This document shows positions 46,550 to 58,748 of a stretch of 64,000 nucleotides of DNA, in pieces (the stretch's first letter is position 1; each line of letters begins with the position of its first letter). Location: positions 124,001 to 188,000 of the forward strand of contig LLEY01000096.1 in assembly GCA_001414485.1 (NCBI GenBank), given 5' to 3'. The position numbers and the translations under genes were made by a program. Origin of the DNA: Calycina herbarum (lineage: Eukaryota; Ascomycota; Leotiomycetes; Helotiales; Pezizellaceae). Under the pieces are notes generated by a model. That model saw only the letters and a list, made by a program, of their open reading frames with translations. It was not told the DNA's origin and did no database searches.

Positions 46550-49114
46550 GACAATGGGAGGTAGGAAGAAAACCTACAATCGAAAGGGATGTTTCGCCTC
46601 ACATGGTAGACGGCGAGGAAAGCAATTTCCAAAGAAAGAAGAAATATGTTGATTGCTAGTGGTATCTTGCCCTCTGGGATTATCGCAAAGATGGGAGAGC
46701 TTGCTTGGTGCCCGGGTGTGGTCAACATGGTCGCGACTACCCGATTTGGAAAGAACGACCACAACGACCACTTTCCATTTGTAACTGGAGCACAGCGATT
46801 TTATTGATTGAAATGGAAATTGGTGACCTACAGTGAAATTTATGGTATTCATCCAACAGTCGCAGCTGAAGTACCATGAGATGAGAGCTGCGGAGAAAAC
46901 TCTTTTTGTACGTACATACGGGTCTGGCTTTGAGGGTCTTTGGCTCTCATATGCTATCCCTATTGTGCTATCAAGTCCAGGAGAATCAGGCAATGCAATC
47001 GGATTCGTGATTATTCCAGCCCTGATAGTACAATTTCGAAAAATAGCTGATATGATAACACAGAGATGTAAGCTGTGTTTTAGAAAAATGGAGCACTCTT
47101 GCTGTACCTATAGGGAAAGAAGGGAAAGAAGGAAAAGAAAAGGCTGGATGAAGTTGGCCCGCGAATCCCCCAGGCTTGTTATATCCTCAACATGACCGCT
47201 ATTTCGCCACCATCCCCTTTATTGGTTCTTGACAGTTCTGGAAAGCATGGCGTTCCTGCATTAAAGCTTCGCAGCTGCCCTTGCGCCCTTGCGTACATGC
47301 GTTGGCCCACCCAATCTAGCATTATAGAACTCTTGAATCGGATCTTTGTCAGAAGATTGTTGGACGAGATGGCGAAAGGGACCAAGCGCCGGGAGCAAAA
47401 GGCGGTGTGTGGATCGGCCAGCCCTACAAGTACGCATGTAACCAATGATCCACTCATGGTTTCCATTGGCATCAAAGGAGGAAATCTTCAGCATCAACTA
47501 CCAGTCCTCATCACATGATTTCGGCCTGATGCGAGTCAAGCTGTGGGAGGTGAGCTGTCAAAAATGTGCTGGGTTGATCAGGAACCAAGGGTTCTAGAAA
47601 CTCGGGCACTTTTTCTTTGCCTAGTATCGACACTGCAAACAATGTCACCACCAAATGCTGCATTTAGCATGAATTGAAACACCTCTCAGTCCCTGCTTGC
47701 TTTGGCTAATACGTGAGACCCTCCCCTATGGAGGCACGGTATTGGGCCAATATGGAGCCAATATGGAGGAGCTGGCGGAGTTGCCGCAAAATTGCCGGTG
47801 AGATTATGACTATCGAAGAAGATATAAATTACTGGCAGATACTAGCTTATTGAATAGCTGCCATCCCGTGAGCTAGCCTTACCAGCACCACGGAATACTC
47901 GAGTAGACTGATCTTCTCAATTGGGGGGCAGAAGAGAAAATATTCGATTGGAGGCGCTCACACAACTCCTCGAGATATCGTCATGGCTTCCCTGTCGCTA
48001 AAAGCACACCTACAAGGCAATCAACCGGGCAACTCACATATTTACGTGGGCGAAGACCAATCATGGGAGGGGACATCTGAAGGAGATGGGCGTGTTCAGA
48101 AAGTGATGGAAGGGATGGAAGGGCCAAAAGGACAAACAGATCTCTCCAGGCACATGAAAATCCAAGGGAGGCTTGCAGGCCTGGCCCAGGTGGCGTTTCG
48201 GGATCCTCGTCGCTTTCTTATCGATAACATCCGCCCGCACCAGCCCACCCCACCCCACCAGCCCACCTCGCTCACACTTTCCAGGTTGTTGAAGCGAACA
48301 AACAAACTCTTCATGCCGCTCCAACAACAAGGGATTGCAGCACCTCCCACGCTCCTGCATCTCTCTCTCTGCTGCTTTGAATATTATCCACCGGCCTAGT
48401 GCTGCACGGCGAGACTGACGACCGCGAGGCCTCCAATGCTGGTGGGAGAAGTGTCCTTTACGGCGCTTCCACTTCCACTTCCACTCCCGCGTATTGTGCC
48501 GTCCGACTGTATCAATCTCCATAGGCTCATAGACGCCGACGACGTCTGCAGGAGGTGCGTAGCGTACGAGTAAAGAGCGAGTCGAGATGTGGCCACGGAA
48601 ACACAAAACAACCCTGAATACGATGCAGAGCAGGAGGGTTGCAGAGTTGCATTTGCTGCAGTTGCAAAGCAAATAACAATCCAGCTTCGAGTGAAGCCAT
48701 CCATCATCCATCCAGTGCTTTTGCTGCCTGCATATTTAAGCGTATTGCCCGAGGGGCCAATGGCAGGGCTGCCAGATTCATGGTGAGGGCGTTTGCCATG
48801 GAGGTGGATCGACTGATCAGACACGATCTAGCAGGTTGATGTTGTCATACGATGACCGTCCTCCGGGAATGCCCTCGCACTGAACGTTAAGCCGTTGAAC
48901 AGAACACCACCCACGACAGATGGCACAATTTTGGGGTTGCCATGCACTGCGCTGCACTGCTCTTGATATCATATGGGTCTCTCCACGCCAAGCCAAGCCA
49001 TGCCATCCATGCTTGTGCTCGCCGTCGTTTCTGCGCGTGCGAGCGAGCCTCTCCTCTCTGCCAATGCTGAGTGTGCTTATTGCGTCTTTGACAACCCTGG
49101 TCGAGGACCATTGG

Positions 49115-49146
49115 GCTTGCATGCTTGCATGCTAGCATGCTAGCAT
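49115..49146. repeat. Four tandem 8-bp repeats GCTWGCAT
   Basis: Two copies of GCTTGCAT followed by two of GCTAGCAT. They create overlapping GCATGC and GCTAGC palindromes. A related GCTAGCGCGCTAGC-like sequence occurs near 49797-49812. Confidence 0.8.
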
Positions 49147-49518
49147 GGACTTGGGGAAAAGCTGCTTTCACCCGGCCTGCTCAAGGAAACTAACTTGCCG
49201 CATTGCGTTTCGCCGAGTCTGAGCAGGCTCCTACGCCACGGAGGATGGAGGATGGATGGAGGAATGTGTGTGTTGGATGGATCGAAAAATGGGAACCTTG
49301 TCGGCACACACTTGGTGGAAAGGTGGTGCATCTGATTGGTGGCCGGGGGAAAGTGAAGTTTGGATATTGGAACAAAAGGAGAAATGTCGTCGTTGGAGGG
49401 GAACCAGTGGCCAAGTTCTTTGTCTCTGTGGAGAAGGGATCCTTCCCCAATTGCAATTGCCTTTATGGAGGCCATTTCTCTGCTACGCAATCCGGAAACC
49501 GGACCTCTTTGTGGGGAG

Positions 49519-49628
49519 TGGTAGGGAGTAGTAGGGAGTAGGTAGTAGGGGTAGTAGGGAATAGTAGGGAATATAGAGAATGTTAGAGAATAATGGAGAA
49601 TATAGAGAATAATGGAGAATAATGGAGG
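49519..49628. repeat. Degenerate GTAGGGA / GGAGAATA tandem tract
   Basis: A run of imperfect short units, GTAGGGAGTA-like on the left and AATGGAGAATATAGAG-like on the right, with strong purine bias on the plus strand. It looks like a decayed microsatellite or minisatellite. Confidence 0.6.
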
Positions 49629-49696
49629 ATCGTGGGCTCTCTCCTCCATGGGTAGAGGCCGCGCTGGAATTGCTGCACTCTTTCCGAACAAATCGA

Positions 49697-49728
49697 CTCT
49701 CCAGCTCTCCAGCTCTCCAGCTCTCCAG
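49697..49728. repeat. Four tandem CTCTCCAG repeats
   Basis: Four exact copies of an 8-bp unit, followed by a partial CTC and diverged GCCTCCAGC copies. Confidence 0.8.
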
Positions 49729-50410
49729 CTCACAGGCCTCCAGCTCTTCAGGCCTCCAACTCCACCCTCCTCGTGCCCCTGCAGCCCGAGGTGCTTGAGC
49801 TAGCGCGCTAGCGTGGATTCCTGGCCTGGCTTGGGGCGCTGGCTACCTAAGGAGTCGTGGAAGCGAGAAGCGGGGCAGGCGCAACAGAGTCTTCATGCCC
49901 ATAAACCCCGCTCTCATCTCATCTCACTCGCACCTTCCCTTCCTCTCCCCTCTCCCCTCTCACCTTTTCCTCCCATCCAACCCCACCCCACCTACTTGAA
50001 TCCTCAACTTCGCATCTTTTTGCCATCTGTCTCGATCCTCTTCTCCAATCCCGTTCGCACTGTCCTTTCAGTCGTTCGATCCTCACTCTTCGTCAACAAC
50101 ATCAACAACATCAACATCTTCTTCGTCCTCGCCACTACCCCACATTTCAACTGTCTTAAAGAGTTCGTCAGATTCCTTGCTTGCGCTGACCTTGTTCTGC
50201 CGATATCCTGCGATATCCTCACCTTCACTCTTCCATTCCTGTCCGCTCTGCGGAGTCCTGTTCTGCCTCGATGTATCTTTCCTTGTGTGTTCCGCAATCC
50301 GTCCGTTTCTGTCAACAACACCAACCACGCGATGGCGCGCTCTTTTGTGTGTGATAGCGCGTGGAAATTGAGACTTTAAGCCAGGTTCTTCGTCGACAAC
50401 ATCACCCAAC

Positions 50411-51129
50411 ATGTCTAAACTTTTCATCGGGTAAGTCTCCACAGCATTCCATGTCAACAGAACCCTCTGCTAACCACAATACAGTGGCCTCGCATGGCAC
50501 ACAGATGAGAACGCTCTCCGACAAAAGTTCGAAGAGTTTGGTGCCGTTGAGGAGGCTGTACGTTCATCCCATTCTTCACTTTCCATCCACAAGCACTAAC
50601 ACTTCACCTTCCAGGTCGTCGTCAAGGACCGTGATACCGGACGTAGCCGTGGTTTCGGTTTCGTTCGTTATGGCCAAGAGGCTGATGCCGAGGCTGCTAT
50701 CACTGCCATGAACAACATCGAGTAGGTTTCAATTCAAACATGGTCATCATCAATTGCTAATCAACTTAGGTTCGATGGTCGCACCATCCGAGTTGACAAA
50801 GCCAGCGAGCGCGGCTCTGGAGGTGGCGGCGGTGGTGGTTTCTCCCGTGGAGGTGGCGGTGGAGGTTATCAACGTGGTGGATACTCCGGAGGTGGAGGTG
50901 GTTACGGTGATCGTCAAGGAGGCGGTGGCGGTTACGGAGGTGGCCAAGGTGGTGGATATGGAGGTGGCCAAGGAGGCTACGGTGGTGGTGGTGGAGGTAA
51001 GCTCTTCTGACATGAACCCTCAATTCTGTTTCAATTAAATGCTGACCATCAGATAAAGGATACCAGGGTGGCCAGGGCGGTGGTTATGGAGGTGGTGAGC
51101 AACAACAAGGTGGTGGTCGATGGCAGTAA
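50411..51129 (+). CDS. Glycine-rich RNA-binding protein with one RRM
   Basis: Small RRM protein with a glycine-rich tail, similar to plant and fungal GRPs and cold-inducible RNA-binding proteins; expected to bind RNA. Five exons: 50411-50430 (20 nt), 50485-50557, 50615-50721, 50770-50996 and 51053-51129, giving 167 aa. RNP2 is LFIGGL (residues 4-9) and RNP1 is RGFGFVRY. The second half is mostly Gly, with Arg, Tyr and Gln ([14 protein letters not shown]), ending GGGRWQ. RGG-like spacing is consistent with arginine methylation. Four introns in so short a gene is dense but each restores frame exactly. Confidence 0.93.
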
Positions 51130-51927
51130 ATGTCCGTGGCCGTGATCTTCTCTCCGACCTCGCGCGCGTTCGTACGACTTGATGGCAAGAAAAGTTAAGC
51201 TTAGGGTGTTGGCAGCAGCGAAAAGGTTCAATGTGTGTGGACCTTGGATTATCATCTTCCTGGTTGATATTCAGGGGTCAGCTCGTGGTCTCTAAATGCG
51301 GTTCGTCCTTGCTTTACTCTGGAGTTGGGGGGGGTTTATTACCTTGTATTGGTTGGTCACTTCGTCACACTATGGGGTCTTCAGATATCCGACTTGTTTT
51401 TTCTCGACCCATGATCGCTTTTTGATCTAGGTTTTTTCCATACAGACCGTGATGTCTGGTAGCTCTAGTCTAGATAATAGGCATAATGATCCTCTAGGGG
51501 ATAATGAATGAAATCGTTCTCAGAAACCTTTTAATGACTTCGCAATCTCTCGCTCCTTTGTGATGAATTCTCCGTACTGGCAGCAATGAAACAAACTCGC
51601 ATCTCCCAATTCCTGTTGGCAATATCCTTTGGGGGGACTCTGAAACTCTAAGATTGCGTTTTAATCTCTTTTTGCTCATCTGTGTTGGATGTCTCCTTTT
51701 GGTCCGTACTAGCTCGCTTTAAACACTTCCCATCCTGGTGGCAACAACGAGAACCATGCTGGCAATGTCCTTTCGGGGAAAACAAACAAACAAAAACCAC
51801 TCTCAAAAAGATTGCTGCTCAATCCCCGAACGTTCGTTCCTCTCCTGTCCTGGTCGAAGCCCGTCAGCAATGTCTTTCAGATCCACGAGGGGAAAACCAA
51901 ATAAATACCAGCCCTCCAAAACTCTTC
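51130..51927. other. Region between converging genes
   Basis: 3' flanks of the RNA-binding protein and ChaC-type genes. No gene is seen. Confidence 0.4.
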
Positions 51928-54272
51928 TCAAGATTGCCTCTCGATCTCAATCTCCTCCGGCCCATCATCATTGCTCGAGTTAATCTTCACCACCTCCCTC
52001 CCCAACGCCTTCTCCACTAACTCCCCTGCTTTAACACTCTCCCCTTGTTCTTGTTCCTGTTCTTGTTCGCGTTCTTGTTCGTGCCGTTTTTGTATACCAC
52101 GTATCCGGTTGGCGAGATCTTTGATATGTTCATCTCCGCTTTCAGGGGAGAGGTTATCGAGGGCGACTTCGAGACTGAGGAGGTAATCGATGTTAGGACC
52201 GCTTGGGCCGTGGGATTTGTAGATGTGTTCTGCGAGGACTTGGGGGTCTTGGGGGCCGAGGAATTGGGCGTTTTCGGGGGTGCCTATGTAGACTAGGGTT
52301 TTGATTGTTGGGGGTTTGATGCTTGAGATGGAGGAGGAGGGGGCGGGGTGGAAGGTTGTGTGGTGGACTGTGTAGCCGCTATGGGGAGGTGGTTAGCTTT
52401 TGGGTATTGGCTTGGAGGTTTGAGTTTGAGCTTTGGGCGGGGTGGGGGACTGGATGGAGATGATAGGGGGGTGAGAGGTGTGGAAGTGGCATGAACTGGG
52501 TGAGATTGGGGTTTGAGGTGCTGTTGATAAGTGAAAGGAGAGGAGAGGAAAACGTTAAAGAGGGAGCGATGGCTAGCGATAGACAACGGAAGCGATCGAT
52601 ACCGTCAAAACCGAAAAAGGCCGGAGGATTGATAGTATGGATATTCAACCAAGTCCTGTACTTCTTGCTGCGCTCCCTAGAGAACACTTGTAATCCTGAT
52701 GGGAGCTGTTCAGAGCGAATCTGAAGTGTTGTACGGGACTTGGTTGGTCAATAAATTTCTGGCCATTTTCAGCCTTCATGTTTTGTTTCTCGCGCTGTGG
52801 TTCCAATGTTCTGGCGAAACATTTAGGTCCTTGATGTGTGAATGAATGCTTTGATGGAAATGTAAGATCAGAAATAGTATCGGAGAAGGTTTAGGAGGAT
52901 TAGATGGTCAGTCTCTTCATTCTCCTAAACACTCTCAGCCAATAATAGTCATTATTTGAGTTCAACTCGAGACCCGAGTGATGAAAAATGGTATGTACGT
53001 ACAGCAACGACGAGCGAATCTCTCACATCTCAGACTAATCATTCTAGAATTAAGAAGCAATTCAAAATAACTGTCTGAAGAATTCTAGCAGAATTTTCAA
53101 GATTGTAGAGAGTTTGGAAAATGATGGGGAGCTCCCACTAGGCAGTCTCGATCCTGTCTGGAGCAAAGATGATTGGTCAGGGGTACGAGCTTGATACTCG
53201 CACTCTCTTGTTGTCCAAGTTTTACTTTTACCGAGTAAGCTGGTCTTCGTCGAGTAAGCTTGTGGCTTACTCACAACCCAGTGGCTTACTGGTATTTACC
53301 ACGTGATGGGGGGAACGAAATTAATGAGTCCATATATTCTCGAGCGGTCTGTAGAGAGGAAGTGCGGAAAGAGAAGATAGCTAACAACAAAATGAGATGG
53401 CAAGAACGGTACGTATCCAAAACCAGAAAATAGCAAAGTAAACTGCAAACATACAAAACTCCATATAAATGATAAACCAACAACATAACAAAGAAATAGG
53501 GATACATACTTAATCTCCCTAATATCCAAATACTCCTTCACCTCCTTGACTTTATCAGCCTCGATCCGATATGCCGTTCCCCATACTTTATCGGATTTGG
53601 AAGGGTGGTGATCATCGAGGGTTTCCCAGAAGGAACGGGATATCAGTGTCACTACTCTTCCCGGGTTTTCGGGTGTGCCTCTGTGGTCTTCGCTAAGGAG
53701 GGTCAGTGTATTTTAGATTTCGTGGGGGGCAAGGCTGTTAGGTTGGTGTTTGAGATGGGGTGGCTTTTCGGGTTTCTTTTTTTCTCAGAGGAGGTTGGAG
53801 GAGGTTGGAGCTTACCTTGCCTATTGAATTGTTGGTGTGTGAGTAAGCGGATTGATTTCTAAATTTGGATAGGATAGGATAAATTGTGGTATCAAGAAAA
53901 AGACAGAACGAGAGAAATGAAAATATGAATCAAAGGGAAGAAGAAACCAACCTGCCAAAATCGACGCACATATCCAGTGACATAACCCGGCACACGACGA
54001 TCTGTTAGTTAGGCACCAAGGGTCAGCTTTATGCTTGAAGAAAAATAGGTACCAAGACATTCCGAGAGTTTGGTTGGATATTGGTTTGTTGGAATAGGGT
54101 GGGTGACACGAACCAAATGAAGGGGGTGGTTTCCAAATTAAACTCCTGGGGGATGATTTTAGCTTGGATGGCGAATTGGGGATGCTAGAGAGGGGAGGTA
54201 CCCGTATCCGAAGAGCCAGAATTCTTCTTCTGGGGGGCTTGTTTCTGACGTCTCTTTTTTGGTATTTGACAT
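51928..54272 (-). CDS. ChaC-type gamma-glutamylcyclotransferase
   Basis: ChaC family; members cleave glutathione to 5-oxoproline and Cys-Gly in the cytosol. Six exons: 54272-54202, 54145-54114, 54001-53952, 53820-53816 (5 nt), 53692-53510 and 52378-51928, giving 263 aa. Motifs: FWLFGYGSLIWKPPPSFDRRVPGYV, split over the first three exons, then [59 protein letters not shown] and SHGPSGPNIDYL. The 5-nt exon GCAAG supplies the AS of WQASEDHRG; without it the frame is lost. The fifth intron (52379-53509) is 1131 nt, far longer than others here. The C-terminus ends in a Glu/Gln-rich run (HEQEREQEQEQEQ), an addition to the usual domain. Confidence 0.9.
53252..53272. repeat. Inverted repeat GAGTAAGC / GCTTACTC
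   Basis: A perfect 8-bp inverted repeat with a 5-nt loop inside the long ChaC intron. Further GAGTAAGC and GCTTACT copies lie within 25 bp on either side. Confidence 0.7.
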
Positions 54273-55324
54273 TGTGAGCGAGGGCGTGCGAGAGTAGTGA
54301 CTATCGGGACCGAGAGGGTCGTTTCAAGGGGAGATGTGAGTTGAAAGGCTGTGATGAGATGAGATTTTAGGGGTTCTCGGGCTTGTCGATGTCTTGAGTG
54401 TGGGAGAGAGAACTTGAAGTACAAATCGGTCTAGCGATGAGATGTATCCTCTCCCTAATGACGTTTTCTGGGGTGAAGGACGAGGGGTATTGAAGTCATG
54501 AATACTCCGTACAAAAGTTTTTAGGTATTGTTGGGCAAAATAAGAGAGGTTTTACTATCTGCAAGGGAGAAAAAGAATGGACAGCTGGAGTAGATGTACG
54601 AAACATCGGATGAGATAGCCGGTGCGGGTCAATTTGCTCGCTGGATTTCTGGAAGCCTCTAGCACTAGACCGGGTTTCTGGTCTTGTCTGAAGGACAGGA
54701 AGCGAAAACCAAGCTTTTGGCTCGGCACATAGACATGTTTATCCTTGGATTTTACAGGCAATTTGGTCCCTGATCTACAGATTAAGGGTGTTAATGGTCA
54801 CAGATGAGACGTCGAGGTCAGCACTGCAGTAACGAGCAACACGTTGTGATTCAAGTCAAGTCAGCGTTCGGATCGCTAGGCTGGGCTGGTACATACTACA
54901 TAGACATAGAGTCCCCTCCTGAACTGACCACCTGCTGCCCTTCTCAACCTTACACACTTCTGGAAATACTGCCTTTTGTCCCAAGTCCTACGTACGCAAT
55001 ACACGTATTCGCACCTCATTTACCAAGGCCAGTTCTCTTCTCTTGTACGAGAACGACGATTTAGTGGACGAACGAACGCTTGCGCCTCAAGGTTGCCAAG
55101 TTTGGGTCCCGCTCCGCTCCCCGCGAAAGACGGCAACGTCAAAAGAAAGATCCCAGTCTTACAGCTCGAGGCTGTGCTGTGCTTCCTAGCCTCTAGCTCC
55201 CTGAGGGCAAACCTCCAGCCCAACGGCCTCTGCCAACACATTTCCTTTCATTCACACACACACAGATCACCTCAATCGCCATCATCTGCCAGCAGCCAGC
55301 CTCCTTGCTGCTGATTCACCCATC
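54273..55324. other. Divergent promoter region
   Basis: 1.05 kb between the ChaC-type and penta-EF-hand genes. No gene or site can be named. Confidence 0.4.
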
Positions 55325-56535
55325 ATGGCATATAACCGAACCTTCAACCCGGATTCACTTCCAGCGTAAGCTTGCCCCTCCAAAAAGCCACCCCACCAAA
55401 TCGCGCTGACCAGAAAACTCCAGATTCGCAGAACCAGAGCGGGTATTGATCAACCACTTCTACTAAGCATACCGAATAAAAAGATCACTAACCTTCGATT
55501 CACAGAAACAATCCAACAATCCCCCTCCAGGTCCATCCCACTCTCCAACTCCACAACCTCTTCACCACCAATCCTCCCAGCACTCTCAGTACTCGCAACC
55601 CCCTCCTCAGCCTCACCATAGCGCGGCTCAGGAAGCAGCATACGCCCAGCAATACGGAAGTAAACCACAACCACCTCTCCCAGACCCAAGACAAGCAGGA
55701 GGAAGAAGACTATCTCCCCAGATGCCTCCTTCAGGAAACTACGGCTACGGACAGTCTCCCCCAGGCTCATCCCATGGAGGATATGGCGCCAATCCACCTA
55801 GTAACGCAAGTGGATATGGAGCTGCGGGAGCTACACCAAGTTATGGGGCGCAAGCACAGAGACCTCCTCCAACCTCGAGACCACCTCCTTCTCCAGCTCC
55901 ACCAAATGGTGCAGATCCCGCATTATGGCCTCTTTTCAAAGCAGTTGACAAAGATGGTAAGGATTTACTTCCCAAAAACAGAAATAGATAAGCAATTTCT
56001 AACTTAACTCTAGGCAGCGGACAACTAAGTGAAAAGGAACTCCGAGCAGCCCTCGTAAACGGAGACTGGTCCTCCTTCGATCCATACACCGTAAAGATGA
56101 TGATCCGCATGTTCGACAGCGATCGTTCCGGTCTCATCGGGTTCGAAGAATTCTGCGGGTTATGGGGATTCCTAGCCGCATGGAGAGGACTCTTCGACCG
56201 ATTCGACGCGGATAGGAGTGGGAATATTAGCCTCCCAGAATATACAAATGCATTGGTGGCCTTTGGATATCGACTAAGTCCCGCTTTCGTCAAGACACTT
56301 TTCCAGACATTTGATAAGAGGGGCGAGGGCGCGATCAGTTTTGATCTTTTCGTGCAGAGTTGTATTAGTTTGAAGAGGATGACGGATGTTTTTAAGAAGT
56401 ATGATGATGATAGGGATGGGTATATTACTTTGTCTTTGTAAGTTTTTTCTCTGCTATCCCCCTTTTGCTATTTTGCAAGTTACTAATTTTGCAATCAGCG
56501 AGGATTTCTTAACCGAGATCATTCGACAGAGATAA
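55325..56535 (+). CDS. pef1: Penta-EF-hand calcium-binding protein (ALG-2/Pef1 type)
   Basis: Calcium-binding adaptor of the ALG-2/peflin/yeast Pef1 family. Five exons: 55325-55365, 55424-55442 (19 nt), 55506-55956, 56014-56437 and 56499-56535, giving 323 aa. The first 150 residues are Pro/Gln/Gly-rich (PPQPHHSAAQEAAYAQQYG, GNYGYGQSPPGSSHGGYG), typical of the family's N-terminal extension. Five EF-hand loops follow: DKDGSGQLSEKE, DSDRSGLIGFEE, DADRSGNISLPE, then DKRGEGAISFDL and DDDRDGYITLSFED. The first three keep all acidic ligands. The fourth and fifth deviate, as is usual in penta-EF-hand proteins where the last hand serves dimerisation. Confidence 0.93.
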
Positions 56536-57846
56536 GGGGACGAAATTGTGTACTAGCAAGGAGGAAAGGGGGTAGGGGAACAGGCTTTAGGGGAAAGGCC
56601 AGGATTCGGCGTAATCTTTTGCATGGCTTTTCTTCCCTTTGATTGTTTTTCTTCTCTGATTGATAATTTTACTTTTTATCTCCATGGTATGAAGGAAATC
56701 AGATAATCTAGACAAATGTGATACCCATATTGCAAATCTGGGTTATATATTCATATTGACGTGTATTTTTAGTCTAGAGGCGAGAGATTCGTTCATACAA
56801 TGCATTTTGGATATCCAGTCCTTAGTCTGAACTCTTGGAATTAATCTTGCGGAGAATGGCCCGAAAACCATGGAGAAATATAAGGGTAAGAAATGACTGA
56901 AATTATTGCAAGATATCAGATGCCCATAGGAATGATATTCCAAATCATATGGAATCAATAAATGAGTAATGTTGAGTAGAGTAATGGCCAACTAATTTTG
57001 AGTCCTACTCTACTCCACTCTACTTAGCTTTGAGTTACTCGAAGTAATTTTTGAGTAAGCAAAAGTTACTATTGTGCTCTACTCCCCTCGTGAGGCTGAG
57101 TTATTGAGTAATTTGTGACATACTTTGAACTTGTGGTATAGACTAAGAAAGTGATGGATGTTCTTCGGAAAAGGTTAGGAGAATCAAATGCGAATCTTGG
57201 AAGGTCATTTTTTTTCTTTCCTTCTCAAGCTTTGAGGATGAAACGTTATCCGATATTCTTGTAGATTAAAAGACTGAATGACGAAGAAGGGTATTCGGAG
57301 AGTCTAAAAATGGACACATTTTTATAATTAAGAGATTGCATGTAGTAAAGACTTGTGCTTGTGCCGGCACAGAGAAGAAATTACAGGCTTCTGTGCTAGT
57401 GATATAAAGAAAATAATTGTAGTAGAGTTGTTTGATGAAACAGTAGGAAGGGGGGATTCCTCGAGGTCTTGAGACTTGGAACCAGTAGAGCCGAGATTTG
57501 GTACACTTGTACTTGTACATAGCCTTTTGCCCCAGAGACAAAAAACACAGGGATGAACAAGAACAGAAGAAAATAGAGGGAGGGAAATGAGAAAAGGAGA
57601 GAGCGCTAAAAACATATACACGCCGCAAAGTGGAAGAACCAAAAAACCATCACCTATACCAAAAAAGAACCATGCATTACCAAATATCAAAACCCTCAAG
57701 CATAAGGTCAATCGCTCAATCCGTAGACCTAACTCCCAGTCCAAAAATAATACATATATGGTATCATACACGCCCTCTCCTCCGCTCTTTATTCTTGCCT
57801 CTTGTACCCGCAATCCTGTCGAAAATCAAATATCCCATCTCAAGAC
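56536..57846. other. Region between converging genes
   Basis: 1.3 kb with no gene. The part at about 56955-57110 is crowded with GAGTA/TACTC pentamers on both strands (GAGTAGAGTAATG, CTACTCCACTCTAC, GAGTTACTCGAAGTAA). This may be a decayed repeat. Confidence 0.45.
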
Positions 57847-58748
57847 TCATCGCGAGAAGAACCTCCCAAGCATTCCAGTTGCCAAATTACTTGCCATGCC
57901 TCCAGAAAGCATTGCGGACCCAGCTAGATTCGATGCCTGTCCGAATTTGTCGCATCGCGAGAAGGCGAGAGTGTTTGTGATTGTGAGACTTAGGGCGATT
58001 ACTGGAGTTTGGAGTTAGCATTTTCCTCTTGTTCTATTTCTCTTTACCCATTCTCTCTCTTCGTGTCCCCTGTCCTTCTCGTTTGTCTCTCCATCCTCTC
58101 GCCGTCTCGCCGTCCTCAGCCCAACACCCAAACCACCCCTCTCCATCCACCAGAAGGGAATAAAACATACCAACAAGCGTCAACCAAATAAACGCAAACT
58201 TCAAAATCGCCACCAGCGCGAGAGCAATCCAAATAAGCGGCTGACTATAAAGCGCCAACCAAAAGAACCTCCTATCCGTAGCACTAATCTGTTTCGTCGC
58301 CGGATCCGAGGACTCGAATACCCAGTGGGAATCTCCTGTTTCGGGGTGTACTTCGTTCCACCATCGTAGTCCAACTAATCGACGACCGGCTATGTTTTTG
58401 AGGTAGTAGAAGTCGGCAGCTAGGAGGAGGATGGTGATTATGAAGATGAGGACACTGTTTAATGTGTTAGTGGAAGGACGAGAGTATGGCAGTGGCAGAT
58501 TGATGGGGAGGGGGACGATTGGCGCAGAAGGAGAGGGGGGAACTACAAGTTATCCGTAAAAAGAATCCCCAAAAGGTAAACCAGCAACGAAGCTATTCAT
58601 CCAAATCTAATTAGTACACCATCCATACACCTATGCGCCTATTGTACTTACAGATTCGGAAAGCAAGGAAGGTAAGGAGGGTAATGGGATGGTAACTGAG
58701 TCTCCAACTCAGGGTCCCTTCTGGAGTTTGGGGATGCGAAGGATCCAT
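57847..58748 (-). CDS. tvp23: Golgi membrane protein Tvp23
   Basis: Integral membrane protein of late Golgi compartments involved in vesicle trafficking. Four exons: 58748-58652, 58592-58547 (46 nt), 58454-58171 and 58001-57847, giving 193 aa. Membrane spans: [14 protein letters not shown] plus [12 protein letters not shown], then [20 protein letters not shown], then [21 protein letters not shown] with [14 protein letters not shown]. The family signature [22 protein letters not shown] and FSRCDKF are intact. The intron before the last exon is 169 nt. The C-terminal tail [17 protein letters not shown] resembles the family. Confidence 0.93.

Larger units (their letters stand above)
46550..50410. 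other. Long repeat-bearing intergenic region
   Basis: 3.9 kb between divergent genes with no convincing gene. Open frames up to about 215 codons occur on both strands, but they are simple in composition and lack domains. The stretch holds three simple repeats listed separately and a C/T-rich tract at about 49915-50060. That tract is probably the leader or core promoter of the glycine-rich RNA-binding protein gene. Confidence 0.5.

Noticed and set aside
48061..49733. Several open frames of 90-216 codons on both strands
   Set aside because: They overlap each other and simple repeats, are Trp/Arg- or Ser/Pro-rich by composition, and show no domains.
52491..52724. Nested gene on the plus strand inside the ChaC intron
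   Set aside because: The frame is short and has no family match; kept only as a point in the intron finding, not as a gene.
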